Counted from the stretch's first letter, positions 1-6,334 are shown. The stretch is 9,565 nucleotides of DNA from Pseudomonadota bacterium (GCA_018812395.1 JAHJDS010000578.1:1-9565); one strand, 5' to 3'. Translations and numbers: made by a program. Notes: generated from the sequence alone by a model not told the origin.

Positions 1-849
1 CAGGCCGTCGGGATAGCCCGAGCCGTCCATGTTCTCGTGGTGATGGCGGACGACCCTGACCGCGGCGGCCGGGACCTCGCCGATGTTGGCCAGGGTCCAG
101 GCGCCGGTCACCGGATGCCGGCGCATGATCTCGTTCTCAGACTCGGACAGGGGACCGGGCTTGACCAGGATTTCCTGGGGCACCTCGCGCTTGCCGATGT
201 CATGGAGCAGGGTGCCCAGACCCAGGGTGACGATGTCGTCGCTTGCCAGGCCCAGGAAGTGCCCGAAGGACACGGACAACAGACAGACGTTGACCGAGTG
301 ATTGAACCAGGTGTAGTCAACCTCCAGCAGACCGACCAGGGCCTCGGCCGCCTCGGGCGTCCCGGCCACGAACCGGACCACGCTCTCGATGTACTGTTGA
401 CCGCGACGCACGTTTTCGGTCATGTGGGGCAGGGTCAAGGCGGCCTCGACCAGATACATGGCGTTGTCATAGAGCAGCCGGGCCTTGTCGATGACCGGCA
501 CCAGCGCGTCGCCGACCATGTCCTTGGCCCGCCGGGCCAGGTAGTCCAGGACCAGGCCCTGATCCCGGCCACGGAAAAAGACGTGAGCGAATCCGCTGCG
601 CCGGATAAGGTCCAGATGGGTCTCGGTGGGGGCCTGTCCGGCGGCGATGATCCGGCTGGGGACCACGGTGTTGTCCTGCTCGTTGACGCCGGGAAGAAAA
701 ATGTCCAGAGGGACCTCAACGCCGGAGACCAGATTGTCCAGGGGCAAGGGTTTGATCCCCAGGGCGGCCTGGTCGAACTGGTCGGCGTTGACCTGGGCCA
801 CGGGCAGGGTGGCGGCCGTAACAGCGGTTGAGGGACTGACCTGGGACAT
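1..849 (-). CDS. HD-GYP domain protein, putative cyclic-di-GMP phosphodiesterase (C-terminus beyond window)
   Basis: Probably a phosphodiesterase that hydrolyses the second messenger cyclic di-GMP in the cytoplasm. Read on the minus strand, the 283 codons present begin MSQVSPSTAV and run off the left edge. Residues 20-110 form an N-terminal region of the kind often found before HD-GYP domains; no transmembrane segment or response-regulator receiver domain is visible. From about residue 145 the HD-GYP core is clear: H184 (NHSVNV), the HD pair H216-D217 in LLHDIGK, H245 in RRHP, and HHHENMDGSGYPDGL at 269-283, which carries the GYP signature. All usual metal ligands up to that point are present, so the enzyme looks active. 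The start is uncertain: ATG at 849 has only a weak ribosome site. In-frame GTG (969) or TTG (972) lie just behind GGGGAG and about 35 bases from a good promoter, and would add about 40 proline-rich residues. The gene is monocistronic as far as seen. Family assignment is firm; the in vivo substrate is inferred. Confidence 0.93.
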   Translation of the reverse strand, partial: MSQVSPSTAVTAATLPVAQVNADQFDQAALGIKPLPLDNLVSGVEVPLDIFLPGVNEQDNTVVPSRIIAAGQAPTETHLDLIRRSGFAHVFFRGRDQGLVLDYLARRAKDMVGDALVPVIDKARLLYDNAMYLVEAALTLPHMTENVRRGQQYIESVVRFVAGTPEAAEALVGLLEVDYTWFNHSVNVCLLSVSFGHFLGLASDDIVTLGLGTLLHDIGKREVPQEILVKPGPLSESENEIMRRHPVTGAWTLANIGEVPAAAVRVVRHHHENMDGSGYPDGL

Positions 850-1013
850 GTGGCGGTTCCGGCTCGTCTCCGTGCACCGAGCCCCCGAGGCCGGGTTGGC
901 GGCCGCCGGCGGGCCGGGTGTCTGGTCAGGGGAGTCTTGAAGGGGTCCGGGATGGGGTGGTTCCCGCACCAACGGATGGTTTCTCTCCCCTTTTCCATGT
1001 GGTTCTGACTTGT

Positions 1014-1042
1014 TATATATTGAAGTTAAAGTGATGTGTCAA
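1014..1042 (-). promoter_or_regulatory. sigma70-type promoter of the HD-GYP gene
   Basis: On the minus strand, a perfect -35 box TTGACA (1042-1037) is followed by a 17-base spacer and TATATA (1019-1014). This is close to the sigma70 consensus and lies in an AT-rich island within G+C-rich DNA. Transcription would begin near 1007. That leaves about 35 bases before the in-frame TTG/GTG starts at 972/969, or about 155 bases before ATG 849. It is the strongest promoter seen in the window. Confidence 0.72.
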
Positions 1043-1247
1043 GAAAAATGTGCGGCTCGGCTGGAAACGGCCTAAAAATAATCCAAAAAGGGCCTAATCA
1101 TATAATGAAATGTCAATACATGACAACACCTTGATTGATGGCGGGCCGGGCTCGACCACCACAGATGGACAAATTGCCCTCTGACCAAATATCCAGATCA
1201 TTTAAAAAAATCGGATCACCATCACGGCCTATCCAAGACCTTCCCGT
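1043..1247. other. AT-rich intergenic spacer between the dGTPase-like and HD-GYP genes
   Basis: This 205-base spacer lies downstream of the dGTPase-like gene and upstream of the HD-GYP gene, both on the minus strand. It is markedly AT-richer than its surroundings at 1043-1135. I see no convincing gene and no strong intrinsic terminator for the dGTPase-like gene, only short G+C runs separated by A-runs. Confidence 0.5.
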
Positions 1248-2456
1248 TCACGACAGCCGGCGCGGCAGGCCCCGCGGCAAGACCATCTCCGTGAACAACT
1301 CCAAAAAACGCTCGTCAGTCAGGCCGGCCACAAAATCCCGCACCTGCTCGGCCGCCGAATTATTCTTCCGATACTCCTCGCTCATGTCCGCCAGAAAGTC
1401 TACGAACACCGGCGACCCCTCCCGGCCGGCCCCAACGTCCTCCAAAAACTTCCCGAACAGTGTCCGGAACATGTTCTCGGCCTGTAAAAGATGGGGCTTG
1501 ATCTGGGGATTGGTGTAGATCCGCTCGTAGTTGAAGGCCTTGAGCCGGGCCAGGGCGGCCGAGACCTCGGGGCTGAAGGCCACGCCGGAGGCGCCGTGGC
1601 TCTCGGCCACCAGGTCCTCGACCAGCCGGTAGACGATGGTCCCGTTGCCCACGCCCAGGACGGCCGTGCACTTTCGAGGCACGTCCTCCCAACTCAGTAG
1701 CCCCAGCCGGACGGCGTCCTCGATGTCCCGGCCGACATAGCTGATGGTGTCGGCCTGGCGGACGATGCACCCCTCCAGGGTCATGGGCGCCAGTTGTTCG
1801 CTCGGATCCCGTTGCTTGGCCCGGGTTTCCCGGTCAAAGCGGGCGAAGTCCTTGCCTTGCTCGGGCGCGAGCCCCTGGGCGTGGACCTCGCCGTCGTGGC
1901 ACAGGATCCCGTCCAGGACCTGTAACGACAGATTCCAGCCCTCCCCTCCCCGCTCGATCTTTTCCAGAAACCGCACCGACTGCACGCTGTGGACAAAGTG
2001 CCCCAGCCCGTTTTCCTGACACAGCGTGTCGAGGAAATCCTCGCCGTCGTGGCCGAATGGCGGGTGACCGATGTCGTGGCCCAAGGCGATGGCCTCGATC
2101 AGGTCCTGGTTGGCCCCCAGGAGGCGGCCGATGGTCCGGGCGATTTTCGAGACGAGCTGAACGTGAAGCACCCGGTGGGTGATCTGGTCGTTCTTGATGA
2201 GCGAGAAGACCTGGGTCTTGTCGATGTAGCGGGTGTAGGCCATGGAGTGCAGGATCCGGTCGGCGTCAATGGCGAAGTACTGGCGGTGGCCGGCCTCGGC
2301 CCGGGTGTCGGGCCGGCGGCGGACGGCGTCCCGGCTACGGGCCGCCGCCGGTGCGAGGTATTTATCCTCGGCCTCATCCAACTCCCGCCGGCGCTCGTAC
2401 AGCCGCCTGGATCGATCCTGACTGAAAACCTCATTGGTCATGCCGCTATTCTTCAT
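1248..2456 (-). CDS. dGTPase-like HD-domain deoxynucleoside triphosphate triphosphohydrolase
   Basis: A member of the Dgt/SAMHD1 branch of the HD superfamily, which cleaves dNTPs to the deoxynucleoside and triphosphate and so controls nucleotide pools; acts in the cytoplasm. The 402 residues fit the usual 380-450 for bacterial dGTPase-like proteins. Signatures are ADRILHSMAYTRYIDKTQVF (65-84), H94 in THRVLH, the HD pair H127-D128 in ALGHDIGHPPFGHDGE, and D236 in RQADTISYVGRD. Together they supply the four metal ligands. LSLQVLDGILCHDGE (176-190) matches the segment after the HD motif in this family. The C-terminal part is the more variable helical region. The family member is clear; whether it prefers dGTP or other dNTPs cannot be read from sequence, so no symbol is given. 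Starts at 2456 (MKNSGM) and 2441 (MTNEVF) are both possible and neither has a clear Shine-Dalgarno sequence. The 5' end overlaps a 12-base direct repeat, so upstream sequence may have been rearranged. Confidence 0.93.
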   Translation of the reverse strand: MKNSGMTNEVFSQDRSRRLYERRRELDEAEDKYLAPAAARSRDAVRRRPDTRAEAGHRQYFAIDADRILHSMAYTRYIDKTQVFSLIKNDQITHRVLHVQLVSKIARTIGRLLGANQDLIEAIALGHDIGHPPFGHDGEDFLDTLCQENGLGHFVHSVQSVRFLEKIERGGEGWNLSLQVLDGILCHDGEVHAQGLAPEQGKDFARFDRETRAKQRDPSEQLAPMTLEGCIVRQADTISYVGRDIEDAVRLGLLSWEDVPRKCTAVLGVGNGTIVYRLVEDLVAESHGASGVAFSPEVSAALARLKAFNYERIYTNPQIKPHLLQAENMFRTLFGKFLEDVGAGREGSPVFVDFLADMSEEYRKNNSAAEQVRDFVAGLTDERFLELFTEMVLPRGLPRRLS

Positions 2457-2476
2457 GCTTCGCGATTGGGTGTCAA
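2448..2476 (-). promoter_or_regulatory. possible promoter overlapping the dGTPase-like gene start
   Basis: Minus-strand TTGACA (2476-2471), a 17-base spacer and AAGAAT (2453-2448, 4 of 6 to consensus). If used, transcription would start about at 2441, the first base of the second in-frame ATG, giving a leaderless mRNA and a protein starting MTNEVF. The perfect -35 supports it; the weak -10 and overlap with the annotated start argue for caution. Confidence 0.35.
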
Positions 2477-2512
2477 GGTGCGGGTGGGAAGCCCCACAGG
2501 CATGCTTCGCGA
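2454..2512 (+). repeat. 12-base direct repeat pair CATGCTTCGCGA
   Basis: CATGCTTCGCGA occurs at 2454-2465 and again at 2501-2512. The 35 bases between include a small hairpin (GTGGG...CCCAC, about 2484-2497). The first copy spans the start codon of the dGTPase-like gene. A ten-base core, TGCTTCGCGA, recurs at 8719-8728, again directly after a GTGGC/GCCAC hairpin, which marks it as part of a dispersed module rather than a simple local duplication. Confidence 0.7.
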
Positions 2513-2880
2513 CACAAGTTGGTGGTAGGGTTACGCCATCTCCGCGCCTGCCGCCTCCATTTCATTTCGGCTCCGCTGTACATTAGAGAAGTGACGCCGT
2601 GTCGTACGGTCTAAGCGCGCACGATCAACCACAGCCGGATCCAGGTGGCGCGCCCGGCCGCTCGCAAAAGAAGCGGGCCGAGGCGCGCCGACTATCATTC
2701 CCGGGCACAGCGATCGAGCACGTATTCCATAATCCCGATCCAGATGGCGAGCGCGGAGGTGGCGTAAACCTCCCGCCAACGTTCGTCGCGAATTACGCCA
2801 GTAGCGGCTTCGCACCCCGTGCGACTTCGCACTGGAGCCGAGGCTCGCCGACCGCCCGCCCCGGGGACTCAAGACCCTTC
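2457..2880. repeat. composite degenerate intergenic repeat block, copy A
   Basis: This gene-free block contains, in order: a small hairpin and TGCTTCGCGAC (2503-2513); CGCGCCTGCCGCCTC (2543-2557) with TTTCGGCT (2565-2572); GGTGGC (2644-2649) opening a long hairpin whose outer arms are GGCGCGCC (2647-2654 and 2682-2689); a diverged CCAGATGGCG near 2739 with a GGAGGT/ACCTCC hairpin; GCGAATTACGCC (2788-2799); and the perfect palindrome GTGCGA-CT-TCGCAC (2819-2832) followed by TGG. The same modules recur in this order at 8702-9110. Open frames across it (2599-2949 plus, 2531-2872 minus) have no recognisable protein character and are best explained by high G+C. Confidence 0.7.
2647..2689. repeat. 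long hairpin with GGTGGC left flank (copy A)
   Basis: Arms GGCGCGCC at 2647-2654 and 2682-2689 pair perfectly. Further pairing of CGGCC with GGCCG inside leaves an A-rich loop around 2666-2672. The left flank CCAGGTGGC matches the flank of the hairpin at 5202-5246 and resembles that at 8869-8890. Confidence 0.65.
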
Positions 2881-2883
2881 AAG

Positions 2884-2912
2884 TTGCCTCCCCCGCCCCC
2901 GGATGCCATAAT
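2884..2912 (+). promoter_or_regulatory. sigma70-type promoter of the trans-sulfuration gene
   Basis: TTGCCT (2884-2889, 4 of 6 to consensus), a 17-base G+C-rich spacer and CATAAT (2907-2912, 5 of 6). The start codon at 2946 follows about 27 bases after the expected transcription start. It sits just past the repeat block, so the repeat is probably not in the transcript. Confidence 0.6.
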
Positions 2913-2932
2913 CGACCAATCGCCAATTCCTC

Positions 2933-2939
2933 GGGAGGG
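2933..2939 (+). promoter_or_regulatory. ribosome binding site of the trans-sulfuration gene
   Basis: GGGAGGG, six bases before ATG 2946. It fixes this start over other frames. Confidence 0.75.
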
Positions 2940-2945
2940 TGCGTC

Positions 2946-4094
2946 ATGACCAAACACCGCCTGGCCACCAAGGCCATCCACGCCGGCGAGCCCCGCCCGG
3001 CCATCCAGGGGGCCGTCTGCGTGCCCATCTTTCAGTCGTCCACCTACGAGGACCTGGGCCAGGGGTCCTATCACGACCTCCGCTACATGCGGCTCAACAA
3101 CACCCCCAACCACGTCGCCTTGCACGCCAAGCTGGCCGCCCTGGAAAACACCGAGGACGCTTTGGTCATGGCCAGCGGCATGGCCGCCATCTCGGCCGCC
3201 CTGCTGACCGTGCTCCAAAGCGGCGACCATGTCCTGTGCCAGGACTGCCTCTACGGCGGCACCCACGACTTCATCACCAAGGACCTGCCCGCCCTGGGCA
3301 TTGACCACGACTTTATTGACCCGAACCGCCCCGAGACCTGGGCCGACCTGGTCCGGCCGACCACCCGGGCCTTTTACGTCGAGACGATCACCAATCCCCT
3401 GATGCGGGTCATGGACCTTGCGGCCGTGGTCGACTTCAGTCAAGCGCACGGCCTGGTCTCGATGATCGACAACACCTTCGCCACCCCGATCTTTTTCCGC
3501 CCGGCCGAGCACGGCTTTGACCTGTCCATCCACTCCGGTACGAAATACCTCAACGGCCACTCGGACATCGTCGCCGGCGCGGTCCTCGGCTCCTCGGAGC
3601 TGATCGAGCGGGTCACCCATAAGCTCAATCATCTGGGCGGGTCCCTGGACGCCCACGCCTGCTTCCTGCTGCACCGGGGCCTTAAAACTTTACCCTTGCG
3701 CATGGCCCACCACCACCAAAGCGCCCTGGAGATCGCGCGCCACCTGGAGTCGCACCCGGCCGTGGCCCGGGTGTTTCATCCGGGTCTTACGAGCAATCCG
3801 GACCACGACCGGGCGGCAAAGCTTCTGGACGGCTATCCGGGCATGATCAGCTTCGAGTTGAAAGGGGGTCTGGGGGCGGCCGACGATTTTCTGGCCAAAG
3901 TCGAGTTACCGTTCGTGGCCCCCAGCCTGGGCGGGGTCGAGACCCTGGTGACCCGGCCGGCGACGACCTCGCATGCGGGCCTGAGCCCGGCCGAGCGCCA
4001 GGCGGCCGGCATTTCCGAGGCCCTGGTCCGGGTATCGATCGGCCTAGAGGATACTCGAGACCTGATCGCCGACTTCGACCAGGCCCTGGCCTGA
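2946..4094 (+). CDS. PLP-dependent Cys/Met metabolism enzyme (cystathionine gamma-synthase/gamma-lyase family)
   Basis: A cytosolic pyridoxal-phosphate enzyme of the trans-sulfuration family (fold type I), which exchanges or eliminates groups at the gamma carbon of homocysteine, cystathionine or acyl-homoserine. At 382 residues it has the normal family length. Visible features: SGMAA (77-81), a phosphate-binding loop; Y103 in CLYGGTH, the tyrosine stacking on PLP; D175 in IDNTF, contacting the pyridine nitrogen; K200 in SIHSGTKYLNGHSD, the Schiff-base lysine; SLGGVETLVTRPATTSH (327-343); and R362 in LVRVSIGLED, binding the substrate carboxylate. The motif near residue 47 reads YMRLNNTPNH rather than the common Y-S-R-x-x-N-P-T, marking a divergent subgroup. 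Sequence alone does not separate synthase, beta/gamma-lyase or sulfhydrylase, so no symbol is given. It stands alone, with its own promoter and a strong GGGAGGG ribosome site; an IS relic follows directly. Confidence 0.94.
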   Translation: MTKHRLATKAIHAGEPRPAIQGAVCVPIFQSSTYEDLGQGSYHDLRYMRLNNTPNHVALHAKLAALENTEDALVMASGMAAISAALLTVLQSGDHVLCQDCLYGGTHDFITKDLPALGIDHDFIDPNRPETWADLVRPTTRAFYVETITNPLMRVMDLAAVVDFSQAHGLVSMIDNTFATPIFFRPAEHGFDLSIHSGTKYLNGHSDIVAGAVLGSSELIERVTHKLNHLGGSLDAHACFLLHRGLKTLPLRMAHHHQSALEIARHLESHPAVARVFHPGLTSNPDHDRAAKLLDGYPGMISFELKGGLGAADDFLAKVELPFVAPSLGGVETLVTRPATTSHAGLSPAERQAAGISEALVRVSIGLEDTRDLIADFDQALA

Positions 4095-4139
4095 TTCTTT
4101 AGAGCACTCGGAGCAAAGGCTAATTCCGGGGCCGGTCAA

Positions 4140-4149
4140 AATCCGGATT
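4140..4149. repeat. 10-base palindrome AATCCGGATT
   Basis: Perfect palindrome directly abutting the left limit of the transposase similarity. A related AATTCCGG lies upstream (4123-4130) and again at 4613-4620. It may mark the deletion junction or an end of the old insertion sequence, or be chance. Confidence 0.3.
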
Positions 4150-4419
4150 ATGAGGTGGGACAAGACCAGTTGCCATCGGTTCGAAGCCAACGAGGCGCGG
4201 TTGAAGATGTGCGTCTTGGCTTACAACCTTCTTCACATGATCCGGTGTTTCTACATTTGGGGGGAAGGTGTAAACCGGTCCATCGGGTGGCCTATCCGGC
4301 GTATAATCAAGGCCGCGTCCCGGATTTCTCATCATGGCCGAAGGTGGTGGGTGCACGTGGCGTCTGGTTTTCCACTGAGCCATCATTACTGGGCCGTTCT
4401 CGGCTGGCCCGTCAAGTAA
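4150..4419 (+). pseudogene. C-terminal remnant of an IS1380-family transposase
   Basis: The 89 codons match the C-terminal tail typical of IS1380-type DDE transposases: WDKTSCHRFEANEARLKM and VLAYNLLHMIR, followed by a variable stretch and SHHGRRWWVHVASGFPL near the end. The first roughly 80% of the transposase, including the catalytic DDE residues, is missing. Nothing in the 55 bases between the preceding gene and position 4150 continues it, so the element is a dead relic. Recognition is from memory of the family, not a search. The old right end of the element probably lies in the 200 noncoding bases that follow, perhaps at the AATTCCGG around 4613-4620. It indicates past mobile-element activity just ahead of the AT-rich exported gene. 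Confidence 0.72.
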
Positions 4420-4653
4420 AATGGCCACGGCGGTTATGCAAAAAGTGGGGTGGCATCCTTTCTTGTGGGAACAAGGTTGAGGTTTGATACGGACCGCGCG
4501 AACTTGTCGCTCAGAGGGCGCGAGAACCCAGTCAGACCAAGGCCGTTCACCGCAGGGCCTGAAAATTGGCCTGGTGAAGAGAAATGGGGCTGTGTCGTGG
4601 GGCGTGCGACATAATTCCGGATGACACATTACTTTGGGAGAAGGAGAAGTGTC
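4420..4653. other. noncoding tail of the IS relic and leader of the exported-protein gene
   Basis: I see no gene here; a minus-strand frame (4120-4629) crosses the relic and has no protein-like features. The stretch probably holds the downstream end of the insertion sequence up to about 4620. CATAAT (4610-4615) could be a -10 box for the next gene, but no good -35 box precedes it. Confidence 0.4.
4640..4646 (+). promoter_or_regulatory. ribosome binding site deciding the start at 4654
   Basis: GAAGGAGAAG lies about eight bases before ATG 4654. This favours the start at 4654 (MKKSFTAV), which also begins the signal peptide directly, over the in-frame ATG at 4621. Confidence 0.7.
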
Positions 4654-5163
4654 ATGAAAAAATCTTTTACGGCAGTCGTAGTAATGGGTCTAATTATATC
4701 CACCTCTAGTGCAGCATATTCATTTGACGTCAAAAGGCTCAGTCGTTTTTTGCCGAAATCAATTGCCGGTTTTGATAGAGATGGCTCTGTAGTCATCATC
4801 AGGGAGACAAATAGTGTAAGTGTAAACGCAGTTTATAATGGTATTTATAGGGGGAAAAAAGAACGAATTCAAATTAATATTATATATGACATTGCCGGCA
4901 AGGGAGCAAGGCAACTTCTCGCCCAAGCAACTATACAGCCAAAGAGAGGAAAAACAACCGATATTCGACACCTGAGGTTTCAAGGTTATCCCGCAGTCAC
5001 TGCTTATACGGAGTGGGCGTTTTTTTCAGGCATTTTTATTTCGATATGGATTAATAAGTATGTTTCAGTACATGTTAATCACGACTTAGAACGTACCGAT
5101 GTTTCTTTGGTGAAGAAGATTGCAGGTTCTATGAACCTCAGAGGTCTGTCGAGATTAAGATAG
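4654..5163 (+). CDS. small exported protein of unknown function, AT-rich gene
   Basis: 169 residues; I do not recognise the family. Residues 1-23 form a Sec signal peptide: MKK, a hydrophobic stretch AVVVMGLIIS, then a small-residue region ending about AYS before FDV. The mature part is basic, with alternating strands (ETNSVSVNAVYNG, IQINIIYDI) and an aromatic stretch AFFSGIFISIWINKYVSVHV near 122-141. That stretch could be a buried beta-hairpin or a short membrane contact. The ending VSLVKKIAGSMNLRGL resembles C-termini of small periplasmic beta-rich proteins. The mature protein has no cysteine. The gene is strikingly AT-rich with many A/T-ending codons, unlike its G+C-rich neighbours. It lies between an IS relic and a repeat hairpin, which suggests recent acquisition. 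The reading frame is intact and the ribosome site strong, so it is probably expressed. Periplasmic location is inferred. Confidence 0.8.
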   Translation: MKKSFTAVVVMGLIISTSSAAYSFDVKRLSRFLPKSIAGFDRDGSVVIIRETNSVSVNAVYNGIYRGKKERIQINIIYDIAGKGARQLLAQATIQPKRGKTTDIRHLRFQGYPAVTAYTEWAFFSGIFISIWINKYVSVHVNHDLERTDVSLVKKIAGSMNLRGLSRLR

Positions 5164-5201
5164 ACTAAAAATAAGCAAGTTTACTTGGTCCAGATTCAGG
5201 T

Positions 5202-5246
5202 GGCACGCCCGGTCCCGTCCGCCAAATCGACGGGGCCGGTCGTGCC
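5202..5246. repeat. 18-base-pair hairpin with GGTGGC left flank (copy C)
   Basis: Arm 5202-5219 pairs with arm 5229-5246 around the nine-base loop CGCCAAATC, with one mismatch and one G-T pair in 18. The flank CAGGTGGC (5197-5204) matches that of the hairpin at 2647-2689. Such a stem would fold stably in RNA from either strand and could protect the converging 3' ends or block read-through. It looks like a dispersed repeat rather than a gene-specific terminator. Confidence 0.75.
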
Positions 5247-5297
5247 GAACGTTCTTAAAGGTGTACAAGACCGATGCCTGTGCCCGGAGCAGGTCCA

Positions 5298-5317
5298 CCC
5301 CCTCTCTTTAAAGGGGG
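5298..5317. repeat. CCCCCT/AGGGGG hairpin
   Basis: Six-base arms CCCCCT (5298-5303) and AGGGGG (5312-5317) enclose CTCTTTAA. It lies about 60 bases past the stop of the FGE-like gene and could end that transcript, but no T-run follows on the minus strand. Confidence 0.4.
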
Positions 5318-5377
5318 ACGGCCCGCGTCTCCTCGTGATGATCCGGAATGGCCGCCCCTGGACGACTCGGACTGGCG

Positions 5378-6277
5378 TTACAAATCCCTGACCACCCGAA
5401 AACCGACTGCCTCGCTACGGTCAGTCGGGTGGCCAGGTTCGCGGCGGGCCGAGCGCAGGCTCCGGGGATGGTTGCGCCAGGAACCGCCCCGTAAAACCCG
5501 GTTGTCTTCAGTCGAGTCGCGAGGGGTGAAGTTCGGGCCGGGTGGGTCAAGGGGCGGTGACTTTTTGTAATAGGCGTAGTGGTATTGGTCCCGGCACCAC
5601 TCCCAGACATTGCCGTGCATATCGTAGAGACCCCACCGGTTCGGCGAGAAACGACCGACAGGAGTCGTTTTCCTCCGCCAGACGCCCTTGCGGCCTTTGC
5701 CATACACCTGGCGGCCGTTGTAGTTGGCCTGGTTGGTCGAAATGGTCTGACCAAAATAGAACGGCGTCCTGGTCCCGGCCCGGCAAGCGTATTCCCACTC
5801 GGCCTCGGTCGGCAAGCGGTATTTTTTGGTCTTCTCCCGGGCGTTCAGCCGCCGGATGAACTCCCGGGCGTCTTGCCATGACACCTGCTCGACTGGACAG
5901 CGTTTACACCTCTTGAATTCACTCGGGTTCTTGCCCATGATCTTGAAAAACTGGGCCTGGGTGACCACGGTCGTTTGCAGATAAAACGGCCGACTGATCT
6001 TCACCCGATGGACGGGGCCTTCTTCATCCAGCCCTCCTACGTCCGGTCTGCCGCGTTCAAGCTCATCAGGCGGGCTGCCCATCATGAAGCTGCCCGCCGG
6101 GATCAGAACGAACTTCATGCCGATGGAGTTGGTGATGACCACCGGCTTGCCGATTTTCTCGGCGGCCTCCACCTGGTCCTTGGCGGGCTGCCGGACATGT
6201 TTCTGTGCCGCAGACGCCATTGACACGAACACGGCCACCAGGGCCAGTCCCAACACCACGACCAGGAGCTTGCGCAT
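5378..6277 (-). CDS. exported FGE-sulfatase (SUMF1-like) domain protein, probably not a true formylglycine-generating enzyme
   Basis: 299 residues: an N-terminal Sec signal peptide (1-24, LLVVVLGLALVAVFV core, cleavage near ASA-A), then one FGE-sulfatase domain from about residue 50 to the end. Family marks in order: NSIGMKFVLIPAGSFMMGSP, VVTQAQFFKIMGKNP, CPVEQVSWQDAREFIRRLN, YRLPTEAEWEYACRAGT, GLYDMHGNVWEWCRDQ, RVLRGGSW and the terminal GFRVVRDL. In true formylglycine-generating enzymes, two cysteines follow the GGS motif and bind copper. Here that segment reads GGSWRNHPRSLRSARRE with none, so oxidation of sulfatase cysteines is unlikely, and no sulfatase gene is nearby. Non-FGE members of this superfamily serve other oxidative, binding or structural roles; the function here is unknown. 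Periplasmic location is inferred. The ribosome site is a G8 run five bases before the ATG. It is divergent from the metallopeptidase gene and convergent with the small exported gene. Confidence 0.9.
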   Translation of the reverse strand: MRKLLVVVLGLALVAVFVSMASAAQKHVRQPAKDQVEAAEKIGKPVVITNSIGMKFVLIPAGSFMMGSPPDELERGRPDVGGLDEEGPVHRVKISRPFYLQTTVVTQAQFFKIMGKNPSEFKRCKRCPVEQVSWQDAREFIRRLNAREKTKKYRLPTEAEWEYACRAGTRTPFYFGQTISTNQANYNGRQVYGKGRKGVWRRKTTPVGRFSPNRWGLYDMHGNVWEWCRDQYHYAYYKKSPPLDPPGPNFTPRDSTEDNRVLRGGSWRNHPRSLRSARREPGHPTDRSEAVGFRVVRDL

Positions 6278-6306
6278 GATGTCCCCCCCCTCGAATATCT
6301 ACGGTT

Positions 6307-6334
6307 ACTTTATCAGCACATAGGCCGGAATCAA
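6307..6334 (-). promoter_or_regulatory. possible promoter of the FGE-like gene
   Basis: Minus-strand TTGATT (6334-6329), a 16-base spacer and TAAAGT (6312-6307); each box matches consensus at 4 of 6. It lies about 30 bases before the start codon, a suitable place. Confidence 0.4.

Larger units (their letters stand above)
5164..5377. other. intergenic region between convergent genes, holding two hairpins
   Basis: The exported-protein gene and the FGE-like gene converge here. The spacer holds the long hairpin at 5202-5246 and a second at 5298-5317. Neither is followed by a real T-run on either strand, so neither is a textbook terminator. A plus-strand frame at 5185-5391 is not protein-like. 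Confidence 0.55.

Noticed and set aside
37..831. Long plus-strand open frame
   Set aside because: It is the antisense of the HD-GYP gene, whose minus-strand frame carries all family motifs.
1064..1116. Possible terminator with GGCC/GGGCC arms and A-runs
   Set aside because: Only four to five pairs around a long loop; too weak to support.
2599..2949. Plus-strand frame in repeat block A
   Set aside because: Proline-rich, no ribosome site, made of repeat modules and overlapping the promoter of the next gene.
2793..3674. Minus-strand frame opposite the trans-sulfuration gene
   Set aside because: Antisense shadow; the plus frame has the full PLP-enzyme motif set.
4121..4620. TAATTCCGG at both ends (4121 and 4612) as target duplication or terminal repeats of the IS relic
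   Set aside because: A nine-base match over 500 bases can arise by chance, and the left copy is not at the edge of recognisable element sequence.
4120..4629. 169-codon minus-strand frame
   Set aside because: Antisense to the transposase relic, with no recognisable domain or ribosome site.
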